Positions 17,799 through 28,578 of a stretch of DNA of 64,000 nucleotides are shown piece after piece (the stretch's first letter is position 1; the number at the start of each line of letters is the position of its first letter). The notes below the pieces were generated by a model. It was not told where the DNA came from and searched no databases. It saw only the letters and a program-made list of their open reading frames with translations. The stretch is from Neisseria arctica (GTDB lineage Bacteria > Pseudomonadota > Gammaproteobacteria > Burkholderiales > Neisseriaceae): positions 682,001-746,000 of the forward strand of contig NZ_CP091510.1 of the NCBI RefSeq assembly GCF_022870905.1, read 5' to 3'. Position numbers and translations under genes: made by a program.

Positions 17799-18714
17799 TG
17801 GCTATCTTCTTTATTTGGTTTAAATACACTTGGTTTTTTCTTTGCAGATGGGCTGCTTGGGCAGGCGTTATCCGTTGGAAATAAACAGGGCTGCCGAAGC
17901 GGATTTGCGCCAAACGCCCTAAATCGGCTGCCGCAACGGCGGCGATTTTCGGATAACCGCCCGTGGTTTGGGCATCGGCCATCAATACTATCGGCGAGCC
18001 GGAAGGGGGAACTTGAACCGTGCCGAATGCCACGGCATGAGAAAGCATTTCAAGCGGTTCGCGTAAAGTGAGATTACCACCCTGCAAGCGGTAACCCATG
18101 CGGTTGCTGTTACTTTGCAGCGTCCAGCTTTGGGACCACAACGCACGGTGTGCTTCCGGCGTAAATGCTTCGTATTCGGAAGAGGGCAACGCATGGATGC
18201 GGTTGGTCAGCGCAATCGGTGCGATACCGATTTTAGAAAGTTTGCGTGCTCCTTGGCCGATTGCGATTTCATCGCCGGCGCGCAGACAGCGGCCTTTAAA
18301 TCCGCCGAAGCCGGTTTTTAAATCTGTGCTGCAAGAGCCAAGAGCGGCGGGTGTGTTAAAACCTCCCGCTACACATAAATAACCATACATGCCTTGTACG
18401 GCGCGGGTAAGCGTGAGTATTTGGCCGCGTTTGGCGGTGTAACGCCAGTATGAGTGAATCGCCTCTCCATCGAGATCGGCTTGGTAAAGGGCTCCGGTAA
18501 TGCAAAACGGCGTATCTTGGGTAAACGATACACTGATACCGCCTAAGGCAATTTCCAAAGCCGCTGCCGAGGGGTTATTGTGCAACAACAGGTTGCCTGC
18601 CTGCAAAGCCAGCGTATCCATTGCGCCGGCATGTCCGATACCGAAGCGGCGCAACCCGAAACGTCCTAAATCCTGAATATGTGCAATAGCCTGCACGGAA
18701 TGTACGCGCATCAT
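17785..18714 (-). CDS. pxpC: 5-oxoprolinase subunit PxpC
   Basis: A 309-residue protein of the biotin-dependent carboxyltransferase (KipA/AHS2) family, starting [20 protein letters not shown]. Typical blocks are [17 protein letters not shown] (about 16-32) and [11 protein letters not shown] (about 202-212). It forms the PxpBC part of 5-oxoprolinase. The ATG at 18714 overlaps the pxpB TGA (ATGA), which decides the start; a longer upstream frame would run inside pxpB. It sits between pxpB and pxpA in one operon. Confidence 0.95.
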   Translation of the reverse strand: MMRVHSVQAIAHIQDLGRFGLRRFGIGHAGAMDTLALQAGNLLLHNNPSAAALEIALGGISVSFTQDTPFCITGALYQADLDGEAIHSYWRYTAKRGQILTLTRAVQGMYGYLCVAGGFNTPAALGSCSTDLKTGFGGFKGRCLRAGDEIAIGQGARKLSKIGIAPIALTNRIHALPSSEYEAFTPEAHRALWSQSWTLQSNSNRMGYRLQGGNLTLREPLEMLSHAVAFGTVQVPPSGSPIVLMADAQTTGGYPKIAAVAAADLGRLAQIRFGSPVYFQRITPAQAAHLQRKNQVYLNQIKKIANDAS

Positions 18715-19361
18715 AGAATCACCTTTTCCGCGACAAAACGTACGGTATCTCCGGCGGCCAGCAGGGTTGGCGGCGAAGCGTCCGCTTGAAACAAAGCGGT
18801 TTCGGTTCGACCTATCAGTTGCCACCCGCCGGGTGATGAAAAGGGGTAAACCCCGGTTTGGCTGCCGCCGATGCCGACAGAGCCTGCCGGAACGGAGGTG
18901 CGCGGTGTGGCACGGCGCGGTGTGTGAAGGTGCTCGGGCAGACCGCCCAAATAGGGGAAGCCGGGCTGGAAACCCATCATATATACGGTGTAAACCGGCT
19001 CGGTATGACGGCGTACGATTTCGGCGGGTGTGGTTTGGTGAAAGGCCGCGACTTCGGCAAGGTCTTCGCCGAACTCACCGCCGTAATATACGGGAATTTC
19101 AATATGACGGCCTTTATGCACACTGCTTTTGATTGTTGCCCATAGCTTATTAAGGCCGTCTGAAAGAACGGCCAAATCGGTTTGCGGGTGAGCGAATACG
19201 GTAAGGTTGTTCATGCCTGTTACGGTTTCCGACACACCTTCCATGGCGGCAGCGGCTTCGGCAAAGGCCCATAGTTTTTGCTGCTTTTCCAATGAAGCAG
19301 GCGGCGGCAGAGTACATGCCAATGCAGATTCGCTGATAGAAGTAATGATTAAGGCAGACAT
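18711..19361 (-). CDS. pxpB: 5-oxoprolinase subunit PxpB
   Basis: A 216-residue KipI/AHS1-family protein that forms the ATP-using PxpBC complex of 5-oxoprolinase. Visible family blocks are IPVYYGGEFGEDLAEVA (about 89-105), YMMGFQPGFPYLGGLP (about 127-142), RTSVPAGSVGIGGSQTGVYP (about 154-173) and PGGWQLIGRT (about 176-185). The N-terminal stretch with a DUS in its reading frame (near 19155) is slightly longer than usual. It is the first gene of the four-gene minus-strand operon pxpB-pxpC-pxpA-transporter. Confidence 0.95.
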   Translation of the reverse strand: MSALIITSISESALACTLPPPASLEKQQKLWAFAEAAAAMEGVSETVTGMNNLTVFAHPQTDLAVLSDGLNKLWATIKSSVHKGRHIEIPVYYGGEFGEDLAEVAAFHQTTPAEIVRRHTEPVYTVYMMGFQPGFPYLGGLPEHLHTPRRATPRTSVPAGSVGIGGSQTGVYPFSSPGGWQLIGRTETALFQADASPPTLLAAGDTVRFVAEKVIL

Positions 19362-19716
19362 GTGTGATTTTTTGTTAGTTTATTTTAAAAAAAGTGTTTG
19401 TTTATAGCTTTTTGTGTGTTGGGTGTCAATAATCGCTGCGTAAAACCTGCTATTGATTTTTTTATGAAATTTGGCATTTTAGAGGAAGGTTGCGAGCGCA
19501 GCCGGAGAATGATTTTGGTATGTAATCTTTTATTTTAGCGAGTGTCGGCCGTATTATTTTTTTGTTTTACCCATATGAAGTTTGCTTGAAGACGGGGAAC
19601 CGATGAATATGCTTGCGACATGGCATATATACAACAAGGCCGTCTGAAATTTCAGACGGCCTTGTTGTATTTTAAATTAATAAATATAGTGACTAATTTG
19701 TATATGTTTTAAATAT
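19362..19716. other. Intergenic region upstream of pxpB
   Basis: Contains the pxpB promoter region on the minus strand and one DUS palindrome (19629-19670). No gene-like frame or RNA was recognised. Confidence 0.4.
19629..19670. terminator. 42-bp perfect DUS palindrome
   Basis: ATACAACAAGGCCGTCTGAA and its exact complement; a likely terminator for the DUF2062 gene on the minus strand, though without a long T-run. Confidence 0.65.
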
Positions 19717-20274
19717 TTATCGGTTTGCGGGAGTATTTTTTGCGGAAAGGCGTTGGCGCCGTTTTTCCTGTTTTCGGCGAACGTTGCTGCGCCAGATAAG
19801 CTGTACCAAAATATAACCGCAAACGGCAAATGTAATACCCATTACTAATACGCCGACGGTTAAAGGTTTTCCGAATTGCAGCGCCCAACGCCCGGCATCG
19901 GCCCAAAAACCGGGCTCTCCTAATGCCGGCATGACCAAATCTCCGGCAGGAGTATGGCCTGTTAAGAGTAAACCGCCGAGTTTGTATGCGGCAACATATA
20001 GAGGGATAAGGGTAAGAGGGTTGGTATAGAGCGTAGAGAAGAGAGCTACGGGCAGATTGGTGCGGGTGAAATAGGCAATGAGCAGGGCAAACGCAAATTG
20101 CGTGGGAGCCGGAAGCATACCGCAAAAAAGCCCGATAGCTACCGACAGAGCAACTTTGTCGCGCTTGAACGACCAATATTCGGGCTTGTCGAAAAGCGGT
20201 GCGAGAGGTTTGAAAAATCGGGAAGCAAAGATTTTTTCACGGGTAGGGAGTTTGTGTTTCCAACGTTCGATCAT
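19717..20274 (-). CDS. DUF2062 domain membrane protein
   Basis: A 185-residue protein with a basic N-terminus and DUF2062 domain. The signature is the block VALSVAIGLFCGMLPAPTQF (about 41-60) followed by TNLPVALFSTLYTNPLTLIP (about 72-91). It has about three membrane segments, the last near 138-160, and ends in a highly basic tail (RRKQEKRRQR). DUF2062 proteins are of unknown function. No operon partner; neighbours are separated by terminators. Confidence 0.9.
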   Translation of the reverse strand: MIERWKHKLPTREKIFASRFFKPLAPLFDKPEYWSFKRDKVALSVAIGLFCGMLPAPTQFAFALLIAYFTRTNLPVALFSTLYTNPLTLIPLYVAAYKLGGLLLTGHTPAGDLVMPALGEPGFWADAGRWALQFGKPLTVGVLVMGITFAVCGYILVQLIWRSNVRRKQEKRRQRLSAKNTPANR

Positions 20275-20512
20275 GTGTGTTGCTTCGATTATTATGGTTG
20301 GTCAGGCGGCTTCAAACGGAGCGGTAAAATAAGTTGCGCTATTGTTATCCGGCCGGGCATGATGCCGTTGCATTGGTACATCAGCTTAATTCGTTATTGT
20401 AATTAAATTTTGCAGCTAATTGTATTTAAATTCTTTGAAATTGAATTAATTTTGATGTTTTGCTGAAAATTTCCGAAAAAATATAAGTATTTTTGAAACA
20501 GGAGGCTAAGAT

Positions 20513-20537
20513 TGCCGTCTGAAAAATTCAGACGGCA
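20513..20537 (-). terminator. DUS inverted-pair terminator
   Basis: TGCCGTCTGAA (20513-20523) and TTCAGACGGCA (20527-20537) just after the stop of the CbiM-like permease. Confidence 0.7.
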
Positions 20538-20562
20538 TAACGGCGGATGTGCAATATTGTTA

Positions 20563-21252
20563 TCAGGGTTTCCAGATTTCGCGTTTGGGTTGCAGGTAAC
20601 GGGCATCATCGTAGGTAATCAATAGTTGGGGTGCAAGCGCGACAAAGATTGCCGTAAAAATACCGCTGAGAAAACCTTCCCCCCAGGTAAGCAGGAAAAA
20701 TACCGGAAACGCGTTTCCCCATAATACCGCCGGTTCGTATGCCCCTGTAAATTGAAGGCAGAGCAGTAATACTATGCCGGTAAGTATCATGCTGGCGGCT
20801 GCCGTAAAAAAACCATTGACGAATATGTAGATAAAAATATGCGGCGGCAGACGGCGGCTGAAACGACGGACACTCAAATTCAGTAAAATGGAAGGCAGCA
20901 GTAAGGCCAACGTATTGATACCGATGACGCTTAGATTTTCCACGCCGTGCAGCAGCCAAGTGTAAGGAATCAAAAGTAGGGTGCCTAACCAAAGTGCAGC
21001 AGGGGCGCCCAGCATCAGTACTACCAAGCTGATGCCAAGCAGATGATAAGTCATTCCGGCCAAATGGCCTTCACCCAGTTCGACGTGAAGCCCCCATAAG
21101 ATGCTTAATGCGACCGCAGCGGCAGCAAAGGCCGGCAGCCGTTTGTGAACGGCTGATAAGGCCGGTTTGGCGGTTTTAATCAAGATAAGCAATAACAAAA
21201 TATTGGCGCCGACAAGTATTGTGTGGGGGAACCAAGAGGCAAGGAAATTCAT
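20563..21252 (-). CDS. CbiM-like energy-coupling-factor permease
   Basis: A 229-residue membrane protein with about six helices. It contains GLHVELGEGHLAGMTYHLLG (about 54-73), the position of the N-terminal metal-binding loop and core of CbiM/NikM S-components, although the extreme N-terminal Met-His of classical CbiM is replaced by MNFLASWFPH. Annotated relatives are called energy-coupling factor ABC transporter permeases. No ATPase (CbiO) or CbiQ gene is adjacent, so the substrate and partners are unknown. No cobalamin riboswitch was seen upstream. Confidence 0.8.
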   Translation of the reverse strand: MNFLASWFPHTILVGANILLLLILIKTAKPALSAVHKRLPAFAAAAVALSILWGLHVELGEGHLAGMTYHLLGISLVVLMLGAPAALWLGTLLLIPYTWLLHGVENLSVIGINTLALLLPSILLNLSVRRFSRRLPPHIFIYIFVNGFFTAAASMILTGIVLLLCLQFTGAYEPAVLWGNAFPVFFLLTWGEGFLSGIFTAIFVALAPQLLITYDDARYLQPKREIWKP

Positions 21253-21519
21253 GGCGCTAAAGTTTGAAGATTTTAGGGCGAACTATTGCATTATACGCGT
21301 GCAGATGCAGCTGTGAAGGTAAAAAGTTCGGGGGAAGGCTTGATACAGTACGATTTGATTCGGAGGGCGGTTTCAGATGGCGGAAAGCGGTTCTGTTCAT
21401 ATCAAAAACACGTTAAAATAACGCATTTGTCTGAAGAGTGCTTCAATGGCTTGGCCTGTTGTCCGGATGGGCGGCAGCATTGGGGATTTCTGATTTCTTA
21501 ATTCGGGACTGCCGTATTT

Positions 21520-24500
21520 ATGTTGTGGATTTTTTTATTGATTATCTTGGTCGGTGCGATTGCCTGTGTACTTTGGGTCCGTCATCGCCAAGAGCAGGAA
21601 TGGATGCGCGAGCTGACTTATCTGAGCCGCCATGAAAACGGAGAAAAAAACAGTGGGGCGGCGGAAATGAAACCTGCCAAAGAAATCCGCGGTGCCGACC
21701 CTAATCTGCAAAATATCCGTCAAAGCCACAAGGCCGCGGAAGAGGCAAGGCAGGTGTATGAAAAAACGGTTGCCAAGCTACGCGAGCTTTCTCCAAAGCA
21801 CAGTCGCAAGTTGGATGCTATTTCCGGTAGAAATATGCCGTCTGAAAACGACAATCTTGATGACTTGCCGATTTTTGCCGCATTGCCGAAAACAGAAGAA
21901 TTTGCCGAAGTTGATGATAACAACAGCGTGCCTAAGCCGGTAAATCCGGAGCAGTCGGAAGCAGCAGAAGCATCCGTTCATCAGTTAAAAGCAGAGCCTC
22001 TGGAAGCAGCCCGTGAAGATAACGGCAATGACCGTGCGCATGATATTCCCATGTTCGGCGCCGTATTGGAACCTATGGTGAAACCGGCAGAAGCCGTAAG
22101 GAGCGGTAAGGCGATGGCGCCGGCGCCGTATCTGACTTTTGAAGAAAGTGAATACCGCCCGGTAAAAAAAGTTGATGCGGACCTTCCCGTTATTACTTTG
22201 GAAGAAGCGACCCGCAGCCTGCATGAGACACCTTTGGCCGATTTAATCAAATCTCCCGAGGAAGAAACGGTAGCGACAGTAAAAACACCGCCGCCCGCGG
22301 ATTTGGAAGTAGTCGATATCAATTGGCATTTTAAGCCGGCTTTGGAAATGGAGGGCATACAAACGCCCAAGCCGCCGGTAGAGCTGAAAACCATCAGCCC
22401 GGACGATCCCGCGTTGGTACGTACGAGAAACCGCACTTTGGCGGAAGTTCAGAAAATCAGCCATGATGTCCCGAAAACAGAAGCGCGCCCCGCAGCTATT
22501 GGCGATGCTTCTGCCGCGCCCAAGATTATCGGTGAAGACGATATCCGCAGTAATCTGTTGCGCCAGCGTTTGGCGCGCCGTCGCCAGGTTTCAGCCGAAA
22601 GCCCGGTACAGGAGGTTATACCTAATGTGATTCCTGAGGGAGAGATTCTGGCTAACTTGGCTAAAACGGATTCGCCGGTAAACCGCCAGCGTATCCGCCG
22701 GGTAAGTACGGCTATGCGCGAGAGCGTAATTCCCGAGGCGGCCCGGGTGGAGCAAAGTCATGCGATCCGGCTCCAAACGCCTAAAGCCACGGCTCCGATT
22801 TCGACCCGCTTTACGCCTTATACGGCGGCGGTGATTCCTGCTCCGACGGCTACGGTGGTAGAGCCTCCCCCCGTTCCTGAAATAGAAATGCCTGCAATCG
22901 ATATTCCGCCGCCACCTGTATTTCAGGAAGCGGAAATATATCCCCATGTAGCGGATGAGGTTGAAATATTGCCGGAACCGGCACCCGTAACGGCGAGCGC
23001 GCATATCAGCGATACTCCCCGTTGGTCGATTACCGATCGTTTGATTAGCGAATCGGCTGCCGTATTTACCGAGCATGTGCCGCAACGCAGCCCGCTGGCG
23101 GAGGTTTTGGGCGAAGAAACATTTGAACCAGAGGCGGAAGAAGGGCAATGCGGTACTTCTCCGGCGCCTATGCAGCAAGCCCAAACCCAAACCCAAACCC
23201 AAACGGCAAATCCGGCAGTGCATATGCCGTCTGAAAACCGTTTGCCTTCTGTAGATTTGCTTTTGCCACCGCAATACGATCCGAGTGCCGCCCAAACGGA
23301 AGAGGCCTTATTGGAAAACAGCATTACGATTGAAGAAAAGCTGGCTGAGTTTAAAGTTAAAGTCAAAGTGATGGATGCTTATGCCGGGCCGGTGATTACC
23401 CGCTATGAAATCGAGCCTGATGTCGGCGTGCGCGGTAATGCGGTATTGAATTTGGAAAAAGATTTGGCCCGCTCGCTGAGTGTCGCTTCTATCCGAGTAG
23501 TGGAAACCATACCGGGTAAAAGCTGTATGGGCTTGGAGTTGCCGAATCCGAAACGGCAGATGATACGCTTGAGCGAGATTTTTAATGCCCCTGCATTCCA
23601 AGATTCCAAATCTAAGCTGACCTTGGCTTTAGGGCAGGATATTACCGGTGAACCGGTAGTAACCGATTTGGCCAAGGCCCCCCACCTTTTGGTAGCAGGC
23701 ACGACCGGTTCGGGTAAGTCGGTAGGTGTGAATGCAATGATTCTTTCCATGCTCTTCAAGGCAACGCCCGAAGAAGTCCGCATGATTATGATCGATCCGA
23801 AAATGCTCGAATTGAGTATTTACGAAGGTATCCCGCATTTGCTCGCACCCGTGGTAACCGATATGAAACTGGCGGCAAACGCACTTAATTGGTGTGTGAA
23901 CGAAATGGAAAAACGTTACCGCCTGATGAGCCATATGGGTGTGCGCAATTTGGCAGGCTTCAACCAAAAAGTAGCCGAAGCCGCCGCACGCGGTGAAAAG
24001 TTGGCAAACCCGTTCTCACTGACGCCCGCTGATCCGGAACCTTTGGAAAAATTACCGTTTATTGTGGTTGTGGTAGACGAATTTGCCGATTTGATGATGA
24101 CGGCAGGTAAGAAAATCGAAGAGCTGATTGCGCGGTTGGCGCAAAAAGCCCGCGCAGCGGGTATCCATTTGATTTTGGCTACCCAACGCCCGAGTGTGGA
24201 TGTGATTACCGGTTTGATTAAGGCCAATATTCCGACCCGTATCGCATTCCAAGTATCGAGTAAGGTGGATAGCCGTACCATTTTGGATCAAATGGGTGCG
24301 GAAAACCTTCTCGGCCAAGGCGATATGTTGTTTTTACCGCCCGGAACGGGTTATCCGCAGCGTGTGCACGGTGCATTCGCATCTGATGAAGAAGTGCATA
24401 AAGTGGTCGAATATTTGAAACAGTTTGGCGAACCCAATTATGTAGATGATATTCTGACTGCCGGTGTCGGCAGTGATGATATGTTCAGCAATGCCAACAG

Positions 24501-24729
24501 CGGGCGTAATAATGATGGCGAACTTGATCCGATGTATGACGAAGCGGTTGCCTGCGTATTGAAAACACGCAAGGCGAGCATTTCATCTGTACAGCGTCAA
24601 TTGCGCATCGGGTATAACCGTGCGGCACGTTTGATTGATCAGATGGAGGCGGACGGTATCGTATCGGCACCGGAAACCAACGGTAACCGTACGGTATTGG
24701 CACCGCCGAATAATGAAAGCTTGGATTAA
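21520..24729 (+). CDS. ftsK: DNA translocase FtsK, single-TM variant
   Basis: A 1069-residue FtsK/SpoIIIE motor. Only one N-terminal membrane segment (about 2-20) is visible, unlike the four of classical FtsK. A long low-complexity linker (about 30-590, rich in Pro, Ala and Glu) includes a QTQTQTQT run made by four CCAAAC copies. The motor domain has Walker A GTTGSGKS (about 728-735) and Walker [15 protein letters not shown] (about 848-861). The gamma winged-helix, which reads KOPS and activates XerCD, spans about 1004-1065 ([19 protein letters not shown]). Two AT-DUS copies lie in the linker (21835, 23224). No good ribosome-binding site precedes the ATG at 21520, so the exact start is less certain. 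Confidence 0.93.
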   Translation: MLWIFLLIILVGAIACVLWVRHRQEQEWMRELTYLSRHENGEKNSGAAEMKPAKEIRGADPNLQNIRQSHKAAEEARQVYEKTVAKLRELSPKHSRKLDAISGRNMPSENDNLDDLPIFAALPKTEEFAEVDDNNSVPKPVNPEQSEAAEASVHQLKAEPLEAAREDNGNDRAHDIPMFGAVLEPMVKPAEAVRSGKAMAPAPYLTFEESEYRPVKKVDADLPVITLEEATRSLHETPLADLIKSPEEETVATVKTPPPADLEVVDINWHFKPALEMEGIQTPKPPVELKTISPDDPALVRTRNRTLAEVQKISHDVPKTEARPAAIGDASAAPKIIGEDDIRSNLLRQRLARRRQVSAESPVQEVIPNVIPEGEILANLAKTDSPVNRQRIRRVSTAMRESVIPEAARVEQSHAIRLQTPKATAPISTRFTPYTAAVIPAPTATVVEPPPVPEIEMPAIDIPPPPVFQEAEIYPHVADEVEILPEPAPVTASAHISDTPRWSITDRLISESAAVFTEHVPQRSPLAEVLGEETFEPEAEEGQCGTSPAPMQQAQTQTQTQTANPAVHMPSENRLPSVDLLLPPQYDPSAAQTEEALLENSITIEEKLAEFKVKVKVMDAYAGPVITRYEIEPDVGVRGNAVLNLEKDLARSLSVASIRVVETIPGKSCMGLELPNPKRQMIRLSEIFNAPAFQDSKSKLTLALGQDITGEPVVTDLAKAPHLLVAGTTGSGKSVGVNAMILSMLFKATPEEVRMIMIDPKMLELSIYEGIPHLLAPVVTDMKLAANALNWCVNEMEKRYRLMSHMGVRNLAGFNQKVAEAAARGEKLANPFSLTPADPEPLEKLPFIVVVVDEFADLMMTAGKKIEELIARLAQKARAAGIHLILATQRPSVDVITGLIKANIPTRIAFQVSSKVDSRTILDQMGAENLLGQGDMLFLPPGTGYPQRVHGAFASDEEVHKVVEYLKQFGEPNYVDDILTAGVGSDDMFSNANSGRNNDGELDPMYDEAVACVLKTRKASISSVQRQLRIGYNRAARLIDQMEADGIVSAPETNGNRTVLAPPNNESLD
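23181..23204 (+). repeat. (CCAAAC)4 in-frame hexamer repeat in ftsK
   Basis: Four perfect CCAAAC copies encode alternating Gln-Thr in the linker. Copy changes would alter length by two residues without shifting frame. Confidence 0.85.
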
Positions 24730-24748
24730 TGCCGCTTGGTATAAATAA

Positions 24749-24787
24749 TAAAAGGCCGTCTGAAAGTTTCAGACGGCCTTTTATTTT
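24749..24787. terminator. Bidirectional DUS terminator
   Basis: AAAAGGCCGTCTGAAA pairs with TTTCAGACGGCCTTTT between convergent ftsK and recB. Confidence 0.85.
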
Positions 24788-24933
24788 GGTAGGCAGCTGT
24801 TTTTTATTATTTAATCGGTAACCGCACGCGCGGACGTATTGATTTTCAAATGATCGGTGGTATTCCGAAAGCACGGTCACATTTAGCCCGCCGGATTTAG
24901 CTCGGATCAAATATATATTGATGGAATATGAAA

Positions 24934-27900
24934 TCAAAGCCAGGGCGCAAGATCGGCCGTATCGATATCCCAAGACCATACGCCGTTGCCGTTATTGTTC
25001 AGGCCGCGTAAAAACAGATAGCGGACAGCAACCGTTTGCAGCGGGCGGCCGCGTTGTTTGAAATAACGCGCAGTGGCAATGGCGTAAATGAGGGCTTGAA
25101 GATAATAGTGGTGCTCGGCCATGGCGGTATCCATATTCTCTGCGCTGTAATCATTGCTGCTATTGCCTAAGTGATTGGATTTGTAGTCGATAATGCAGAC
25201 ATGGCCGTCTGAATCCTGATAGACCATATCGATAAAGCCGTTCAAAAAACCTTTTACGTCGCTGAAGTCGAGTAGTGCGGCGGCATCAATGCACACCTGC
25301 GGCAAACGTATGTGGTCTTGGGCCAACCATGTTCGGATATGCGGTAGTTTGAAATCCTCCATGTGCAATACAAACCCCATTTCGGGCAAACGCTGTTTGG
25401 TTGGTATATCGGCCAAGGCGTATTTCCCCGTGAGCTGTGTTCGGCGGGTATGTTCGAGCATGGACGCAATAGAAGAATACCAATACTCCGCATCAAAGCT
25501 GTGTTTGGCTAACGTGGTGCGGATCAATTCAGTTTGTTCGACGGCGGAAAGATTGAAATTAAATTTCTCAAGTAGTTCATGCAGGCAGATACCGGCAGCC
25601 GCACCGCGTGGGAAATCGAAGATGCTGTCGGCTTCGGCAGTATCGGTGCCGGATACGGGCAGGTTGGACAAGCCTGCTTCGGCGGGGTCGAGCGTGGGTT
25701 GCAGTTCGCTGTATTCGTAGTCGTGGGCGGGGGTGGTTCTGCTTAAGCCGGTAAAGCTGGTATGTCGGATAAATTCGAATATGCGTTCAGGCAGAATATG
25801 TGCCTGATAGTTGCCTTGTGTGCTGTTGTTTGCGTGGTAAACGGCGGGAGGCGGGATATCGTTGCATAAGGCAATACCGCTATCGGGGTGTTTTTGCACA
25901 AAGCTTTGCCAATTCCGATAAAACATCTGCATTTCTCCGGCGGCTTTGTTGCTTTTTCTTTCGGCCATATATGCAGCGGCCGTGTCTTCACGGCTTGTTT
26001 GCGGCGTACCTTCCAATAAATAGGCAAAAGTATTATCGGGCGTATTGTTGCAATAGCCTGCATAGATGGTTAGCTGTTCCGCAGCACGGGTAAGGGCTAC
26101 ATATAAAAGACGCAGGTTTTCCGAGGCGGTTTCATCGGCTAATTGTTGTTCGTTGCTGCTGTCGAGCTGGTGTTTGGCCAGTAATTCGGTGCCGCCGGAG
26201 GGCGTGTGTAAAACCTGCCAATCATCCGGAGTGTTTTTAGCCGCATCCCAAATAAAAGGGCAGAACACCAGCGGATACTCCAATCCTTTTGAGGCATGGA
26301 TGGTGACGATTTTGACCAGTGCTTCGTCGCTTTCCAAACGTAGGATGTTGCTTTTGGCAGATTTACCGCTATGTGCGCTTTGAATTTGTGCCTGAAGCCA
26401 TTGGAGCAGTGCAGCGGGCGTGTGGCTTTGTTCGTCTTCTTCGGCCAGTTTTTCCAGAAGCTGATGATAATTAGTAAGGCTGCGTTCGTTACCGGAGGCA
26501 AGCAGATGGGTTTCTATACCGTGGCGGGAGGAAAAAGCCTGCATGGCGGCGTAAAAACCGTGTTGTTGCCATTGTTGTGCGGCCGTTTCGGCCGAATGTA
26601 TCCACTCGGATAATTCGGCTTCGCTTTGGTTTAGGGTGTGTAGGTCGGCAGCAGTAAAACCGAAAAGGACGCTGCTCAATACAAATCTTAAAAGCTCGGT
26701 ACGTTGGGGTTGAAGCCAAAAGGAGATCAGAGCCGCAAGGGCAGCGGCCTCTTCGGCTGCAAATACCGAATCGTGGTAGATTAATACGCTCTGAACGTTT
26801 CGGGCTTTGAGCGCTCCGGCTATCATATGCCCTTCGTTGTGGGTGCGTACGAGCACGGCGATATGGCCGGATTGCAGCGGCTCTCCTTGAAAGTTCAGAC
26901 GGCCTGTTTCGGCTTGGTTTAGGATACCGGCGATTTCATCGGCACAATAATCGGCCGCCCTGCGGCGTAGGACTTCTTTACTGACGGCTTCGGTTTCATT
27001 GCCGTGCAGCCAGCGGATGCGGATGACATTTTGCGGCGGATCCAGCCTGCTTTCGTTACGTTGCGCGCGGACCTCTGCAAAATCAAGGTCTTCGAGTACA
27101 AACGGGCGTTGCTTTTGGTTAAACAATGCACTGATGCCGTCTACCAAGGCCGTGTGGCTTCGATAGTTTATATCGAGCGTATAGTGATATTCGGCATCTT
27201 TGGCTGCCTGCAGATAGGCATAAATATCGGCACCGCGAAAGCTGTAAATAGCCTGTTTGGGGTCGCCCACCAAAAATAGAGGGTTGCCGTGCCGGATAAA
27301 AATATCACGGAAGATGCCGTATTGTAGTGGGTCGGTATCTTGGAATTCGTCTATCAGGGCTACTTGCCAGTTCTCTGCTACCGTTTTTGCAAAGGTATGT
27401 CCAAGAGGGCTTTCGTTGAGAGCATTGTGGACATCAATCAGCAGATCATCAAAGTCGCGTTCCCGGTTGGATTTTTTGTATTCGGCCTGTGCCTGGTTAA
27501 GGTAAACCAGCATATCTATTTGCAAGGCGGTGAGAACGGCCGTTGCGGCTTCTTCGTGCGCTGTTTTCAGACGGCCTAGTTCGGCCAATATATGCAGTTG
27601 CTTAAATGCTTCGTGGTTGGCAGTTTGGCCTTTCTTTAGCTTACTTTGTAGTATTTCGGCATCCAGATCAGCCAATTTGCCTTTGGAATCTCCGGGAATC
27701 AGACCGTTATCAGCCGCATATTGCAATTCGGCGAACAGTTCTTTAAATGTGCTTTCACGGTAGCTGTTACCGTTTAGCGTAGGACGGACATTCCAGAAAA
27801 TACGGATAAGTTCGGGCAGTCGGTTGCGGACATCCTGCCAGCAGGTGTGTAATTCCGCTTCAATTTTATCTAAGTCGGCATTGGGCCGTCTGAAATTCAG

Positions 27901-28578
27901 ATGGGGGCGGTTGAGAAACCGGCGCAATGATGCCAGCATGTTTTGCGGAGTATATTTGTGTTCATATACCAAACGTGCCAAGGTGGGATTGTTCGCAATA
28001 CGGGTGCGCCAAAAATCTTGGGCGGGTAGAAGTAGGCGCTCGTCGTTTTGCTCGGTAAGCTCGGTATCGAAGGGTACTTGGCATAGAAAAGCGTAATCGC
28101 GCAAAAGCCGTTGGCAGAAACCGTGTATGGTGAAAATGGCCGCACTGTCGAAATCGGCAATGGCGGCTTTCAAACGGATAACCAGCCGAGGCAGGTTTTC
28201 TTTTTTCAAAGCTTCGGCAAGCAGCTTGAATATAAAATCATCGGGAGCCTCTTCTTGCCGGCGGTATTGCCGGTAGAGGGTGTGCAGTGCTTGATAGTCG
28301 GTATCGTGACGGATCAGTTCGATGCCGGGGGTTAATGTTTCCAATACTTCTAATGCGTCTTCCAACCGTGCGCGCAGGCGGGTTTTCAGTTCGGCGGTGG
28401 CAGCTTTTGTGAAGGTAACGACTAAGATTCTTTCCACAGCCATTTTTTCAAGCACAATCAGGCGGGTAAAAAGGGCTGCTATGCCGTAGGTTTTACCAGT
28501 GCCCGCAGAGGCTTCGATCAGGTTGGTTCTTTCGATGGGAATAGTCAGTGCGTTGAAGGGTTGGGTTTGGAACATCAT
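24934..28578 (-). CDS. recB: RecBCD exonuclease V beta subunit RecB
   Basis: A 1214-residue UvrD-type helicase-nuclease. Walker A is EASAGTGKTYGIAAL (about 23-37); the DEXX motif appears as LIDEFQDTDPLQYG (about 413). Domain 2 has THNEGHMIAGALKARNV and the motif VKIVTIHASKGLEYPLVF (about 772). The C-terminal nuclease is visible as GFIDMVYQDSDGHVCIIDYKS (DYK near 1130). Together with RecC and RecD, not in this window, it processes double-strand breaks and degrades linear DNA. Several DUS copies lie within the gene (near 25203, 26893, 27566, 27885). Length is normal for the family. Confidence 0.95.
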   Translation of the reverse strand: MMFQTQPFNALTIPIERTNLIEASAGTGKTYGIAALFTRLIVLEKMAVERILVVTFTKAATAELKTRLRARLEDALEVLETLTPGIELIRHDTDYQALHTLYRQYRRQEEAPDDFIFKLLAEALKKENLPRLVIRLKAAIADFDSAAIFTIHGFCQRLLRDYAFLCQVPFDTELTEQNDERLLLPAQDFWRTRIANNPTLARLVYEHKYTPQNMLASLRRFLNRPHLNFRRPNADLDKIEAELHTCWQDVRNRLPELIRIFWNVRPTLNGNSYRESTFKELFAELQYAADNGLIPGDSKGKLADLDAEILQSKLKKGQTANHEAFKQLHILAELGRLKTAHEEAATAVLTALQIDMLVYLNQAQAEYKKSNRERDFDDLLIDVHNALNESPLGHTFAKTVAENWQVALIDEFQDTDPLQYGIFRDIFIRHGNPLFLVGDPKQAIYSFRGADIYAYLQAAKDAEYHYTLDINYRSHTALVDGISALFNQKQRPFVLEDLDFAEVRAQRNESRLDPPQNVIRIRWLHGNETEAVSKEVLRRRAADYCADEIAGILNQAETGRLNFQGEPLQSGHIAVLVRTHNEGHMIAGALKARNVQSVLIYHDSVFAAEEAAALAALISFWLQPQRTELLRFVLSSVLFGFTAADLHTLNQSEAELSEWIHSAETAAQQWQQHGFYAAMQAFSSRHGIETHLLASGNERSLTNYHQLLEKLAEEDEQSHTPAALLQWLQAQIQSAHSGKSAKSNILRLESDEALVKIVTIHASKGLEYPLVFCPFIWDAAKNTPDDWQVLHTPSGGTELLAKHQLDSSNEQQLADETASENLRLLYVALTRAAEQLTIYAGYCNNTPDNTFAYLLEGTPQTSREDTAAAYMAERKSNKAAGEMQMFYRNWQSFVQKHPDSGIALCNDIPPPAVYHANNSTQGNYQAHILPERIFEFIRHTSFTGLSRTTPAHDYEYSELQPTLDPAEAGLSNLPVSGTDTAEADSIFDFPRGAAAGICLHELLEKFNFNLSAVEQTELIRTTLAKHSFDAEYWYSSIASMLEHTRRTQLTGKYALADIPTKQRLPEMGFVLHMEDFKLPHIRTWLAQDHIRLPQVCIDAAALLDFSDVKGFLNGFIDMVYQDSDGHVCIIDYKSNHLGNSSNDYSAENMDTAMAEHHYYLQALIYAIATARYFKQRGRPLQTVAVRYLFLRGLNNNGNGVWSWDIDTADLAPWL

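Noticed and set aside
19709-20176. 155-codon frame overlapping the DUF2062 gene on the same strand
   Set aside because: Out-of-frame shadow with Cys/Arg/His-rich composition; the DUF2062 frame explains the region.
21253-21519. Cobalamin riboswitch upstream of the CbiM-like permease
   Set aside because: No B12-box or conserved core was seen on the minus strand.
22591-23295. 234-codon antisense frame within ftsK
   Set aside because: Arginine-rich composition typical of a shadow frame opposite a Pro/Glu-rich linker; no start signal or family.
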